Shown piece after piece: positions 33,800 through 41,677 of a DNA stretch of 64,000 nt (the first letter of the stretch is position 1; every line of letters begins with the position of its first letter). The DNA is from Acidobacteriota bacterium (lineage in GTDB: Bacteria > Acidobacteriota > Thermoanaerobaculia > Gp7-AA8), in NCBI GenBank assembly GCA_003223645.1, contig QHVT01000005.1:434001-498000 (forward strand), given 5' to 3'. The notes below the pieces were generated by a model. It did not search any database, had not been told where the DNA came from, and saw nothing but the letters and a program-made list of their open reading frames with translations. The translations under genes and the position numbers were made by a program.

Positions 33800-34650
33800 A
33801 AGTACTCGTCGCGAACATCGAAGACGTGATGCGCGAAGCCGCGGCGCGGTGGACGCTCATCGCCTACTTCTTCCTCTCCACACTGTTCATCATCATCTTC
33901 GCGTCGGCCGTCAACCTCGACATCGTCAACGGCGCGCTCGCGGGCGCGAAGCTGTTCGGCAAAGACGTGCAGATGGGCGACAACACGATCAGCATCGAGA
34001 AGCTCGTCCTCGGATTCGAGTCCGGCTTCTCCGTCTTCCTCTATTTCATCTGCACGTTCCTGGCGATCTTCGCAACTGCGCATCTCGTGCCGCGTATGCA
34101 GGAGAAAGGAACGATTGATTTGTATCTGTCGCGTCCCGTCTCCCGCGTGCGGCTCCTGATGTCGCGCTACGTCGCCGGCCTGATTCTCGCCGGCAGCAAC
34201 GTCGTCTATCTCATCGGGACGATCTGGCTGATCATCGCCTGGAAGACGCACGTGTTCCATCCGCGCTTCCTCCTCGGCGGCTCGATCATGTTTCTCATGA
34301 TCGCCATCCTGCTCGCGTTCGCGTTCCTCATCGGCGTCGTCACGTCGTCGACCGCGGTCTCGATCATGACGACGTACGGCATCTTCTTCTTCGGATTGAT
34401 GCTCGCCGCGCACGACCGCATCGCCGCGGCAGTCTCGAAAGAGTGGCAGGCCGCGCTGATCAACGGCCTCTACTGGATCTTCCCGAAGAGCGGCGAGCTC
34501 GGACAGGCCGTCGTGGCCTTCGTCGGCGGCGACGAGATGCCTGCTCGCGTGCTGAGCGTTTTGACTCCGGCTCCATTCCTCACCAGCGCCGCCTTCGGCG
34601 CGGTCTGTCTCATTCTCGCTTCATGGCTATTCACCAAAAAGGAGTTCTGA
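33796..34650 (+). CDS. ABC-2 type transporter permease
   Basis: This is a 284-residue membrane protein with about six hydrophobic segments, e.g. WTLIAYFFLSTLFIIIFASAV, LYFICTFLAIFATAHLVP, LIAYL-like LIGTIWLIIAW and IMFLMIAILLAFAFLIG. LVPRMQEKGTIDLYLSRPVSR between segments two and three is the usual coupling-helix region of ABC-2 permeases. It pairs with the ATPase upstream. The gene following 2 nt later encodes a secreted protein. Confidence 0.88.
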   Translation: MKVLVANIEDVMREAAARWTLIAYFFLSTLFIIIFASAVNLDIVNGALAGAKLFGKDVQMGDNTISIEKLVLGFESGFSVFLYFICTFLAIFATAHLVPRMQEKGTIDLYLSRPVSRVRLLMSRYVAGLILAGSNVVYLIGTIWLIIAWKTHVFHPRFLLGGSIMFLMIAILLAFAFLIGVVTSSTAVSIMTTYGIFFFGLMLAAHDRIAAAVSKEWQAALINGLYWIFPKSGELGQAVVAFVGGDEMPARVLSVLTPAPFLTSAAFGAVCLILASWLFTKKEF

Positions 34651-34652
34651 CG

Positions 34653-35621
34653 ATGAACCGTTCCCCGCTGTTCCGCTTCGCCGTCGTCGCCGCCGCCGTG
34701 CTCGCGCTTGCGATGCCCGCGTTCGCGAAAGACGATGCCCTTTCGCTCGTACCGTCAAATGCCGTCACCGTCGGCATGGTCAAACTGCGCGAGATGCGCA
34801 GCAGCCCGCTCTCTTCGATGCTGTTCCAGCAGACCGACAAGATGAGCACGGACGGCGAGGCCGAGAAGTTCCTCTCCGACGCCGGTCTCTCGCCGCTGAA
34901 GGACGTCGACGTGCTCGTCGTCGCGACTGCTCCGCGCACGAACCTCGGCTCGGAAGCCGACGTGCTCGTGATCGCGGAAGGACGCTTCAACGTCGAGCGT
35001 CTCTCGGCCGCGCTTGCGGCGCGCGGTGCGACGAAGAAGGGCGCGTACTTCGTGATCGACAAAGAAGATCATCACGACGTCGGCGCCGTCGCGTTCCCGT
35101 CCGCTTCGCTCGCGATCGCGGGCACTGAACGCGCCGTCGCTGCTGCGCTCGAAGCGCGGGCGAACGGCGGCACTTCGTTCCGCAGTGCGAACGGCCTCGG
35201 CATGGACCTCGCGCGCGTCGATCGCGACGCAACCGCGTGGGCGATCGTCGACGTCACGCGCGCCGCGCGCCTGGCGAAAGGCGGCACGATCACGACCGGC
35301 AAGGGCCAGGCCGGCGACGCGCTCGCCGCTGCGCTACGCAACGTCTCGACCGTCGCGGTGTGGGCGAAAGACACCGGCAGCGCGCTGGAGCTCGGCGCCA
35401 TCGGCCTCTCCGGCGACACCGAAACGCTCTCGCTGATCGAAGACACCGTCCGCGGCGCGCTCTCCGCGATGCGCCTCGCGGTCAAAGACAAATCGCCCGA
35501 GCTGGTCTCCGTCCTGCGCCAGTTCGACATCACGCGCAAAACGGACTCGATCACGATCGAAGGCTCGATCCCCGCGTCGTCGCTTCGCGACTTGATGGCG
35601 AAGAAGAGAGCGAGCAACTGA
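34653..35621 (+). CDS. Secreted protein in ABC exporter operon, unknown function
   Basis: This is a 322-residue protein with a clear signal peptide (RFAVVAAAVLALAMPAFA). The mature region (LVPSNAVTVGMVKLREMRSS, FNVERLSAALAARGATKKG, SLAIAGTERAVAAALEARA) resembles DUF3352-type exported proteins found in several phyla but I cannot place it with certainty. An AAGGAG site 6-10 nt before ATG 34653 sets the start. It is third in the operon with the ABC-2 exporter, which may export or respond to a related envelope component. A strong terminator follows. Confidence 0.7.
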   Translation: MNRSPLFRFAVVAAAVLALAMPAFAKDDALSLVPSNAVTVGMVKLREMRSSPLSSMLFQQTDKMSTDGEAEKFLSDAGLSPLKDVDVLVVATAPRTNLGSEADVLVIAEGRFNVERLSAALAARGATKKGAYFVIDKEDHHDVGAVAFPSASLAIAGTERAVAAALEARANGGTSFRSANGLGMDLARVDRDATAWAIVDVTRAARLAKGGTITTGKGQAGDALAAALRNVSTVAVWAKDTGSALELGAIGLSGDTETLSLIEDTVRGALSAMRLAVKDKSPELVSVLRQFDITRKTDSITIEGSIPASSLRDLMAKKRASN

Positions 35622-35645
35622 CGGTTTTCTGAATCGCTTCTGTGG

Positions 35646-35671
35646 AACGGCGGGCTTTAGCCCGCCGTTTT
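35646..35671 (+). terminator. Rho-independent terminator
   Basis: The stem AACGGCGGGC / GCCCGCCGTT with loop TTTA is followed by TT. It lies 25 nt after the stop of the secreted-protein gene, between convergent genes. The stem sequence resembles the interspersed GTGGAGCGGC elements, so it may be a shortened derivative. Confidence 0.65.
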
Positions 35672-35715
35672 GCTTTTCGGCGGGCTCGAAATCGCGCTTA
35701 GCGCAAATCCCTCCC

Positions 35716-35752
35716 TCCTGGGAGGCTCGGTGGCCAGGAGGCCAGGAGGCTC
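35716..35752. repeat. Short AGGAGGCC-type tandem hairpin
   Basis: CCTCCTGGGAGG, then GGCCAGGAGGCCAGGAGGC, made of 8-bp units as at 29064 and 40558. It ends at the stop codon of the esterase gene. Confidence 0.6.
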
Positions 35753-36460
35753 CTACACGAACCGTCGCAAGTGTTCCCGCCACCATGGCCAGTCGTGCCC
35801 AAACACGCCTGGCCATATTTCCACGTAGTTCGGAATCCCCTTCATCGACAACAGGCCTGAGAACTCCTTCGTCTTGTCGACGATCGAGTCGTGCTCGCCG
35901 GTTGCGAGAATCCACTCCACGCGCGAGAGCTTGCCCACCCACTCGCCGTCCATGTTCGGGATGTTGACGACCGGGCAGTTGAAATAGCAGTTGTCGTCCC
36001 AGTAGCCGTCGAGCTGCGAGCGGATGTCGAACACGCCCGAGAACAGAATGGCGCGGCTCACGACGTCCGGATAGCGCGCCGCGAAATTCGCCGCGTGATA
36101 CGCGCCGAAGCTTGCGCCGTACACCGCGAGATCGCCGCGCTGCGCACGATTGTGAATGTACGGCACCAGCTCGTGCCGCAGATACGCGTCGTACTGCGCG
36201 TGCCGCTTCGCGCGCACGCGCGGATGCACGTTCTTGTTGTACCAACTCTCGTTGTTCACGGTATCGACGAGCACGAGCTGAATCTCGCCGTTGTCGACTT
36301 TGTCCGCCACCGAGTCGGCGAGATGAAAGTCTTCGTTTTCGGAGTAGCGGCCCGCCGACGTCGGGAAAAGCATCACCGGCCGGCCGAACTTGCCGAACCA
36401 GAGAAACTCCATGTCACGGCCGAGGGAAGGGCTCCACCATTTCACGTAGTCGCGATACAT
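35753..36460 (-). CDS. Esterase-like alpha/beta hydrolase
   Basis: This is a 235-residue cytoplasmic alpha/beta hydrolase of the esterase D/putative esterase group. The nucleophile elbow is VYGASFGAYHAANFA (GxSxG), the acidic residue is probably in ATGEHDSIVDKT, and the His is in GVFGHDWPWWREH. The N-terminus (DYVKWWSPSLGRDMEFLWFG) is typical of a group linked to ATP-grasp genes. It is divergent from the ATP-grasp gene at 36488 with a 27-bp shared promoter region, so the two are probably co-regulated. The substrate is unknown. Confidence 0.85.
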   Translation of the reverse strand: MYRDYVKWWSPSLGRDMEFLWFGKFGRPVMLFPTSAGRYSENEDFHLADSVADKVDNGEIQLVLVDTVNNESWYNKNVHPRVRAKRHAQYDAYLRHELVPYIHNRAQRGDLAVYGASFGAYHAANFAARYPDVVSRAILFSGVFDIRSQLDGYWDDNCYFNCPVVNIPNMDGEWVGKLSRVEWILATGEHDSIVDKTKEFSGLLSMKGIPNYVEIWPGVFGHDWPWWREHLRRFV

Positions 36461-36467
36461 GAAGCGG

Positions 36468-36479
36468 ATGCTATACGAT
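36468..36479. promoter_or_regulatory. Back-to-back -10 hexamers between divergent esterase and ATP-grasp genes
   Basis: On the minus strand TAGCAT (36468-36473) lies 7 nt before the esterase ATG. On the plus strand TACGAT (36474-36479) lies 8 nt before the ATP-grasp ATG. Only 27 bp separate the start codons, which leaves no room for normal leaders. Confidence 0.4.
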
Positions 36480-36487
36480 CAGACGTC

Positions 36488-37447
36488 ATGCGAAAAAAGC
36501 GAATCGGCATTCTCTTCGGGATGGAAGATACGTTTCCGTGGGCGCTCATCGACGCGATCAACGCGCGCGGGGGCGACGACGTCGAAGCAGGAGTCGTCGA
36601 GATCTCGTATCTGAAAGACGACGGTGTCTTTCCGTACGACCTCATCCTCGACCGCATCAGCCACGAAGTGCCGTTCTATCGCACGTACCTCAAATGCGCG
36701 GCCGCGTCGGGCGTGCGCATCGTCAACAATCCGATCTGGTGGTCCGCCGACGACAAGTTCTTCGATAACCTCGTCGCGAAAGCAGCGAACGTCGCGGTGC
36801 CGAAGACCGTGCTGCTGCCGCACAAACAATATCCGCCCAACACCGAGGCGAAGTCGTTCCGCAACATGCGCTGGGTGAATTGGGAAGAAGTGTGGTCGTA
36901 CCTCGGATGGCCGATCTTCATGAAGCCGGCGTACGGTGGCGGGTGGAAGGACGTGTACAAGGTGCACGACCCGAAGGAATTCTTCGCCGCGTATGACCAG
37001 ACCCGCGACCTCACGATGATGGCGCAGGAAGCGATCGAGTTCGAGCTCTACTACCGCTGCTACGTTCTCGGACGGAAGCGCGTGCGCATCATGGCTTACG
37101 ATCCGAAGTCGCCGCATCACGAGCGCTACGTGAAGAACGCGCCGCCGATGGAGCCCGCGTTTGAAGAGCGCATCCACCGCGACGCGCTCGCGCTCTGCGA
37201 CGGCCTCGGATACGACATGAACACCGTCGAATTCGCGGTGCGCGACGGCGTGCCCTACGCGATCGACTTCATGAACTGCGCGCCCGACGCCGACCGCCAC
37301 TCCGTCGGCGAAGAAAACTTCGAGTGGATGGTCTCGAACATGGCCGAGGTGCTGCTCGAGCTCGTCCGCGGCGAGAAGAAATTCGAGCTCACCGGCAACT
37401 GGCCGACCGTGCTCAATCCCACGAAGGACGTTTTACAGCCGGTTTAG
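36488..37447 (+). CDS. ATP-grasp ligase (RimK-like)
   Basis: This is a 319-residue protein with the ATP-grasp fold. The pre-ATP-grasp domain starts RKKRIGILFGMEDTFPWALI. ATP-binding Lys is in FMKPAYGGGWKDVYKV, with MAQEAIEFELYYRCYVLG in the middle, and the metal-binding EFAVRDGVPYAIDFMNCAPD near the end. Such ligases join a carboxylate to an amine through an acyl phosphate. Neighbouring genes for a GCS2-type ligase, a glutamine-amidotransferase-like protein and an esterase suggest synthesis of a small amide-linked metabolite. ATG 36488 is the first codon of the conserved part. Confidence 0.85.
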   Translation: MRKKRIGILFGMEDTFPWALIDAINARGGDDVEAGVVEISYLKDDGVFPYDLILDRISHEVPFYRTYLKCAAASGVRIVNNPIWWSADDKFFDNLVAKAANVAVPKTVLLPHKQYPPNTEAKSFRNMRWVNWEEVWSYLGWPIFMKPAYGGGWKDVYKVHDPKEFFAAYDQTRDLTMMAQEAIEFELYYRCYVLGRKRVRIMAYDPKSPHHERYVKNAPPMEPAFEERIHRDALALCDGLGYDMNTVEFAVRDGVPYAIDFMNCAPDADRHSVGEENFEWMVSNMAEVLLELVRGEKKFELTGNWPTVLNPTKDVLQPV

Positions 37448-37448
37448 C

Positions 37449-37516
37449 AGTTGCTCGGTTGCGCGGCAAGACCTCTCAGGCCGCGTAACCGCGCGACCGC
37501 GTAACCGAGCAACCGA
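37449..37516. repeat. Hairpin with CGGTTGCG-type 8-bp tandem arms
   Basis: GTTGCTCGGTTGCGCGG on the left faces CCGCGTAACCGCGCGACCGCG and TAACCGAGCAAC on the right. The same family occurs at 54233-54318 and 63520-63591. Confidence 0.8.
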
Positions 37517-37535
37517 ATCCGGTATCCTTCCCTAC

Positions 37536-38642
37536 ATGTCCATACCGACGTTCACTCTCGGGATCGAAGAGGAGTTTCAAGTCATCGATCCCACCTCGCG
37601 CGAGTTGAAGTCGCACATTCAGGAGATGTTCGCCGAAGGCGAGAAGCGCCTGAAGGACGAGATCAAGCGCGAGATGCACGATCCGGTGATCGAGGTCGGG
37701 ACGCCGATCTGCCGCAACATCGCCGAGGCGCGGCGCGAGATCACGCGGCTGCGAAAGGAAATCATCACCCTCGTGCACGAGAGCGATCTGCGCATCGCCT
37801 CCGCGGGCACACATCCGATTTCGCACTGGAAGGACGTGCCGATCACCGCAAACGCACGCTACGACCAGATCGTGTACGAGCTGCAGATGCTGGCGCGCGG
37901 GAACCTGATTTTCGGCTTGCACGTGCACGTCGCGGTCGAGGATCCCGAGACGCGCGTGCAGCTCATGAATGCCGCGCGCTACTTTCTCCCGCACATCTTC
38001 GCGCTGTCAGTGAACTCGCCGTTCTGGTGCGGACAGAACACGGGATGGAAGAGCTATCGCGCGAAAGTGTTCGATCGCTTTCCGCGCACCGGCATCCCCG
38101 ATTACTTCCGCGCGCTCAGCGACTACGAGGAGTACGTCGACATCCTCGTGCGCACCAACTGCATCGACAATCCGAAGAAAATCTGGTGGGACGTCCGCCC
38201 GCATCCATTTTTTCCGACGCTCGAGTACCGCATCTGCGACGTGCCGATGCGCGTCGACGAGACGATCTGCTTCGCCGCGCTGTTCCAGGCCATCACCGCG
38301 AAGTTGTACAAGCTGTACCGCCAGAACATGGGCTGGCGCCTCTACCGCCGCTCGCTGCTCAACGAGAACAAACAGCGCGCCGCGCGCTTCGGCGTTGAAG
38401 CGAAGCTGATCGACTTCGGCAAGCGCGAGGAAGTGCCGTTCGGAATGCTGCTCGACGAACTGCTGGAATTCGTCGACGACGTCGTCGACGAGCTCGGCTC
38501 GCGAAACGAGGTCTACTACGCTCGTGAGATCATGCGCAACGGAACCGGCGCCGACCGCCAGCTCCGCGCCTTCAGCGAACGCAACGACCTTCGAGACGTG
38601 GTGGACTACATCGTGAAAGAGACCGAGCACGGGGTGCTTTGA
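37536..38642 (+). CDS. GCS2-type carboxylate-amine ligase (YbdK-like)
   Basis: This is a 368-residue member of the glutamate-cysteine ligase 2 family, which makes amide bonds using ATP. Family blocks are FTLGIEEEFQVID, the central GLHVHVAVEDPETRVQLMNA, and the late TLEYRICDVPMRVDETICF. E. coli YbdK has weak glutamate-cysteine ligase activity, but substrates of most members are unknown. TATCCT lies 7 nt before ATG 37536. It is the second ligase of the 35753-40252 cluster. Confidence 0.9.
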   Translation: MSIPTFTLGIEEEFQVIDPTSRELKSHIQEMFAEGEKRLKDEIKREMHDPVIEVGTPICRNIAEARREITRLRKEIITLVHESDLRIASAGTHPISHWKDVPITANARYDQIVYELQMLARGNLIFGLHVHVAVEDPETRVQLMNAARYFLPHIFALSVNSPFWCGQNTGWKSYRAKVFDRFPRTGIPDYFRALSDYEEYVDILVRTNCIDNPKKIWWDVRPHPFFPTLEYRICDVPMRVDETICFAALFQAITAKLYKLYRQNMGWRLYRRSLLNENKQRAARFGVEAKLIDFGKREEVPFGMLLDELLEFVDDVVDELGSRNEVYYAREIMRNGTGADRQLRAFSERNDLRDVVDYIVKETEHGVL

Positions 38643-38730
38643 CAGGCGCACAGGCGCACAGGCTCACAGGCGCAAAGGCTCATGGAGAGCCGAACTGTGA
38701 GCCCATGCGCCTATGAGCCTATGAGCCTGC
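38643..38730. repeat. Hairpin with CAGGCGCA-type 8-bp tandem arms
   Basis: Left units CAGGCGCA / CAGGCTCA are repeated four times, and inverted units TGAGCCTA / TGCGCCTA follow. The spacer is about 30 bp. It begins directly at the ligase stop codon. A related hairpin is at 48245-48324. Confidence 0.85.
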
Positions 38731-38767
38731 ATCATCGCGACATCCACCAGCCTAGGTGCTGTAGCGC

Positions 38768-39025
38768 GTGAATCCGCGTGCGTTACTTACGCGCCTGACG
38801 GCCGGTTATCTAAGGAACGTCGCGTTTCGTGATGCGCTGGCGCTCGCAGCAGCGTTCGGATTCAAGGTTGACCGGATTGAAGGAAGCCACCACATTCTGA
38901 AGCACGAGGACGTTGCCGAATTTCTGAACATGCAGGACGTGCGCGGCGAAGCGAAGCCGTATCAGCTGCGGCAATTTCTACGGCTCGTAAAGCGCTATGA
39001 TCTCCGACTGAGAGATAAATCGTGA
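38768..39025 (+). CDS. HicA-like toxin
   Basis: This is an 85-residue protein. The segment FGFKVDRIEGSHHILKHEDV has the central Gly-Ser-His-His of the HicA dsRBD-like mRNA interferase fold, where the His is catalytic. The C-terminus (QLRQFLRLVKRYDL) resembles the usual HicA helix. The start is GTG. The N-terminal ~25 residues (NPRALLTRLTAGYLRNV) are typical of a HicA subgroup. Its gene overlaps the HicB-like gene by 4 nt. The pair separates the GCS2 ligase from the amidotransferase-like gene. Confidence 0.8.
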   Translation: MNPRALLTRLTAGYLRNVAFRDALALAAAFGFKVDRIEGSHHILKHEDVAEFLNMQDVRGEAKPYQLRQFLRLVKRYDLRLRDKS

Positions 39026-39228
39026 GCGACTATCACATCCACATCTTCTACAGCGAAGAAGACGGTGGTTACATCGCCGACATCCCCGAGCTGGATGCTT
39101 GTTCGGCGTTCGGTGCTTCCGCGGAAGAAGCGCTCGCGGAAGTGCAGCGTGCAAAAGCGGCGTGGCTCATCACCGCGCGCGAAGCAGGCAGGCCGATTCC
39201 CGAGCCGAGCCAGACTGTCGTCTCGTAA
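39022..39228 (+). CDS. HicB-like antitoxin
   Basis: This is a 68-residue HicB-type domain: YHIHIFYSEEDGGYIADIPEL and the helix SAEEALAEVQRAKAAWLITARE are the family core, ending in PIPEPS. No separate DNA-binding domain is fused, so it is a short HicB form. GTG 39022 overlaps the toxin stop. HicB binds and inhibits HicA and usually represses the operon. Confidence 0.85.
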   Translation: MSDYHIHIFYSEEDGGYIADIPELDACSAFGASAEEALAEVQRAKAAWLITAREAGRPIPEPSQTVVS

Positions 39229-39232
39229 AGCG

Positions 39233-40252
39233 ATGACGGCACGCACCTTGATCCCGACCGACTCGATGCATCGACGCGACATCCATCAGCCTAACGATTT
39301 CTTCGAATACGTTCGCATCGAAGACTCCGTTCCCGCCGCCGCGCGCGACCGCATCGACGTCGCCGTGCTCGACATGAATCACTTCTGGCCTAACGTCGGG
39401 CACGACTCGCTCGTGCATGCGGTGCTCGAGGCGGCCGAGGAATTCGCGGACGAGTTGAAACGCATCGGCGCGAAGGTGCGCGTGCTGTCGTACGACGTGC
39501 GCCGCCGCAACGCGATTCCGGAATCGCCGAACGGACGCTTTCAGCTTTACATCGGCACCGGCGGTCCCGGCCATCTCGACCCGCGACTCAATGACGGCGC
39601 GTCGGAATGGAGCCAGGGCGTGCATGAAACGACGGCGTGGGAAGCGCCGCTGTTTCGACTCTTCGACGATCTGCTCGCACATCGCACCGCCGCGTTTCTC
39701 GCGGTTTGTCATTCGTTCGGACTCGTCTGCCGCTGGTCGGGTGTCGCGCATCCGGAGCTGCGCAGCGAAAAGAGCAGCGGCATGCCGCTGAATCGCTTGT
39801 CGCGCGAGGCGTTGCAGCATCCATGGTTCGAGCAATTCGCGAACGCGCTTCCGGACGGCCAGCACTTCCGCGTCGTCGACAATCGCCTGTTCGACCTCGA
39901 GCTCGAGTCGGCCGGCAAGTCGGCGCCGATCGCGTTCGAAGAGGGCGGCAATACAGCGCTGACGATGATCGAGCTCGCGCGCGATGCCGGCGGCACGATG
40001 CCGCGATTCCTCGGCGTCAATCACCATCCCGAGATCATCGACCGCGATCACATCATGCAGGTGCTCGACGAGAAACGCGCGCACGGCGAAGTCTCAGAGC
40101 AGTGGTACAGCGAGCGCGCGGTCACGATGCGCGATCTCTTCCGCGGCGAGAACGAGCGCCAGAGCCGCCTCACCTCTCACTACTCGCTCCTCGGTCCGCT
40201 GCGCTTCCACCTCGAGCGGCTGATTCGAAGCCGCAGCCTCCCGGCCTCCTAG
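39233..40252 (+). CDS. Class I glutamine-amidotransferase-like protein
   Basis: This is a 339-residue protein. FQLYIGTGGPGHLDPRLND, the probable nucleophile Cys in FLAVCHSFGLVCRW and the His-containing LGVNHHPEIIDRD give the class I GATase core with Cys and His of the triad. The rest has no recognised domain. Such domains hydrolyse glutamine to feed ammonia to a ligase, or hydrolyse gamma-glutamyl bonds. The gene follows the ligases after the HicA/HicB insertion. ATG 39233 is the first clear start; ATG 39268 is a possible alternative. Confidence 0.75.
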   Translation: MTARTLIPTDSMHRRDIHQPNDFFEYVRIEDSVPAAARDRIDVAVLDMNHFWPNVGHDSLVHAVLEAAEEFADELKRIGAKVRVLSYDVRRRNAIPESPNGRFQLYIGTGGPGHLDPRLNDGASEWSQGVHETTAWEAPLFRLFDDLLAHRTAAFLAVCHSFGLVCRWSGVAHPELRSEKSSGMPLNRLSREALQHPWFEQFANALPDGQHFRVVDNRLFDLELESAGKSAPIAFEEGGNTALTMIELARDAGGTMPRFLGVNHHPEIIDRDHIMQVLDEKRAHGEVSEQWYSERAVTMRDLFRGENERQSRLTSHYSLLGPLRFHLERLIRSRSLPAS

Positions 40253-40290
40253 GAGCCTGCGCGGCAGTAAAGCAGTAATCCGGCGTAAGT

Positions 40291-40522
40291 CGCACGTTCC
40301 GAATCGGCAGTTTGCGCGCGCGGAGCGCCGGTTCGCGCGTGCGGATCCCCATTTCACGCGTGCGGATTGCCATTACACGCGTGTGTTTTGCCATTTCACG
40401 ACTGTGAATTGCCATTTCACGACTGTGAATTGTTATTTCACGAGTGTGGATTGCCATTTCACGAGTGTGTTTTGCCATTTCACGAGTGCGGATCGCCAGT
40501 TCGCGCGTGCGGATCGCCAGTT
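40291..40522. repeat. 21-bp tandem repeat array, about 11 copies
   Basis: Units of 21 bp such as CACGAGTGTGGATTGCCATTT repeat with variation; each has a near-palindromic CACGNNTG core. The period equals two helical turns. The outermost units are the most diverged. The surrounding 380-bp gap (40253-40633) contains no supported gene. Confidence 0.9.
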
Positions 40523-40557
40523 GCCGTCATATGGGCTGAAGCCGTGGGCGTGATCCT

Positions 40558-40613
40558 AGCCTCCCGGCTTCCTGGTTCCTGAGCGGCTTGGTGGCCAGGA
40601 GGCTTGGAGGCTG
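40558..40613. repeat. GGCTTCCTGG / CCAGGAGGC tandem-unit hairpin
   Basis: AGCCTCCCGGCTTCCTGG on the left pairs with CCAGGAGGCTTGGAGGCT on the right. A partial copy (GCCTCCCGGCCTCCTAGG) sits at the 3' end of the amidotransferase-like gene near 40237, so both ends of the 21-bp array carry this motif. Confidence 0.75.
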
Positions 40614-40620
40614 TCGCATA

Positions 40621-40626
40621 TAGAAT
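40621..40626 (+). promoter_or_regulatory. -10 hexamer TAGAAT before the YvcK-like gene
   Basis: TAGAAT, then CGCGCCG (7 nt) and ATG 40634. This is one of the clearest leaderless-type starts in the window. Confidence 0.5.
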
Positions 40627-40633
40627 CGCGCCG

Positions 40634-41677
40634 ATGTCCGCTCACGGTCTCCGCATCGCCGCCATCGGCGGCGGCACCGGCCTCTCCACGCTGCTGCGCG
40701 GACTGAAGCCGTACGTCGAAGCCGAAGGCGGCTGGTCGATCAACGATCTCGGCGCGATCGTGACCGTCACCGACGAAGGCGGCAGCTCGGGCGTGCTGCG
40801 CAAGGAGTTCGGCATGTTGCCGCCCGGCGACATCCGCAACTGCATCGTCGCGCTCGCGGAGGAAGAGCAACTCCTCTCGCGACTCTTTTCGTATCGCTTC
40901 GACACCGACTCCGCGCTCAAAGGACATTCCCTCGGCAATCTGCTGCTCACCGCGCTCACCGACATCACCGGCAATTTCGACAGCGCAATCCTCGCGGCGT
41001 CCGAGGTTCTCAACATCCGCGGCGCGATCTATCCGTCGACGCTCGAAGACGTGCGGCTGCGCGCCATGCTCGAAGACGGAACGGAGATCGTCGGCGAAGT
41101 CGCGATCAGCGGCTCCGAGATCGGCGAAACGCCGGCGACCACCGCGCGTCACACGCCGATCAAACGGCTGGCGATCGATCCGGCCGACGCGCAACCGACC
41201 GACGGCGCACTCGAGGCGCTCGCGAATGCGGATCTGATCCTCATCGGTCCCGGCTCGCTCTACACGTCCGTGCTTCCGAACCTGCTCATCAAACCGATCG
41301 CCGACGCGCTGCGCAACGCGCGCGCGCTGCGCGTCTACATCTGCAACGTGATGACGCAGCCGAACGAGACTGACGGCTACGCCGCGCAGGACCACCTGCG
41401 CGCGATCATCGAGCACGCGGGGCTGGTCGTCGACGTGATGGTGATCAACGGCCGGCGGCCGTCGGAGTCGATCCTGCATTCCTACGAAGCCATGAACCAG
41501 TTTCCCGTGCAGTTCGACCTCGACGCCGTGCGCGAGCTCGGCGTCACGCCGTTCTTCGGCGACATCATTTCCGAGGGGAACTACGTGCGGCACGATGCCG
41601 GGGCGCTCGCGCAGACCATGTTCCGCCTCTACGACCGCTACGGACGCACGCTCGAGCGAATGAGACGCGACTCATGA
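40634..41677 (+). CDS. YvcK/CofD-like gluconeogenesis factor
   Basis: This is a 347-residue protein of the YvcK family (CofD-like fold). LRIAAIGGGTGLSTLLRGLK is the conserved nucleotide-binding start, VTVTDEGGSSGVLRKEFGMLPPGDIRNC the family signature, and LILIGPGSLYTSVLPNLLI the later block. In Bacillus subtilis YvcK binds UDP-GlcNAc and links carbon metabolism with cell-wall synthesis. Here the next gene, overlapping by 4 nt, is glmU, which makes UDP-GlcNAc. That context strongly supports the cell-wall role. Confidence 0.9.
   Translation: MSAHGLRIAAIGGGTGLSTLLRGLKPYVEAEGGWSINDLGAIVTVTDEGGSSGVLRKEFGMLPPGDIRNCIVALAEEEQLLSRLFSYRFDTDSALKGHSLGNLLLTALTDITGNFDSAILAASEVLNIRGAIYPSTLEDVRLRAMLEDGTEIVGEVAISGSEIGETPATTARHTPIKRLAIDPADAQPTDGALEALANADLILIGPGSLYTSVLPNLLIKPIADALRNARALRVYICNVMTQPNETDGYAAQDHLRAIIEHAGLVVDVMVINGRRPSESILHSYEAMNQFPVQFDLDAVRELGVTPFFGDIISEGNYVRHDAGALAQTMFRLYDRYGRTLERMRRDS

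Noticed and set aside
40170-40582. Heptad-like proteins encoded by the 21-bp array on either strand (units like MAIHSRE or LPFHECE)
   Set aside because: A 21-bp period automatically yields a 7-residue repeat in every open frame. There is no RBS, no signal and no family, and the minus frame runs into the amidotransferase-like gene.
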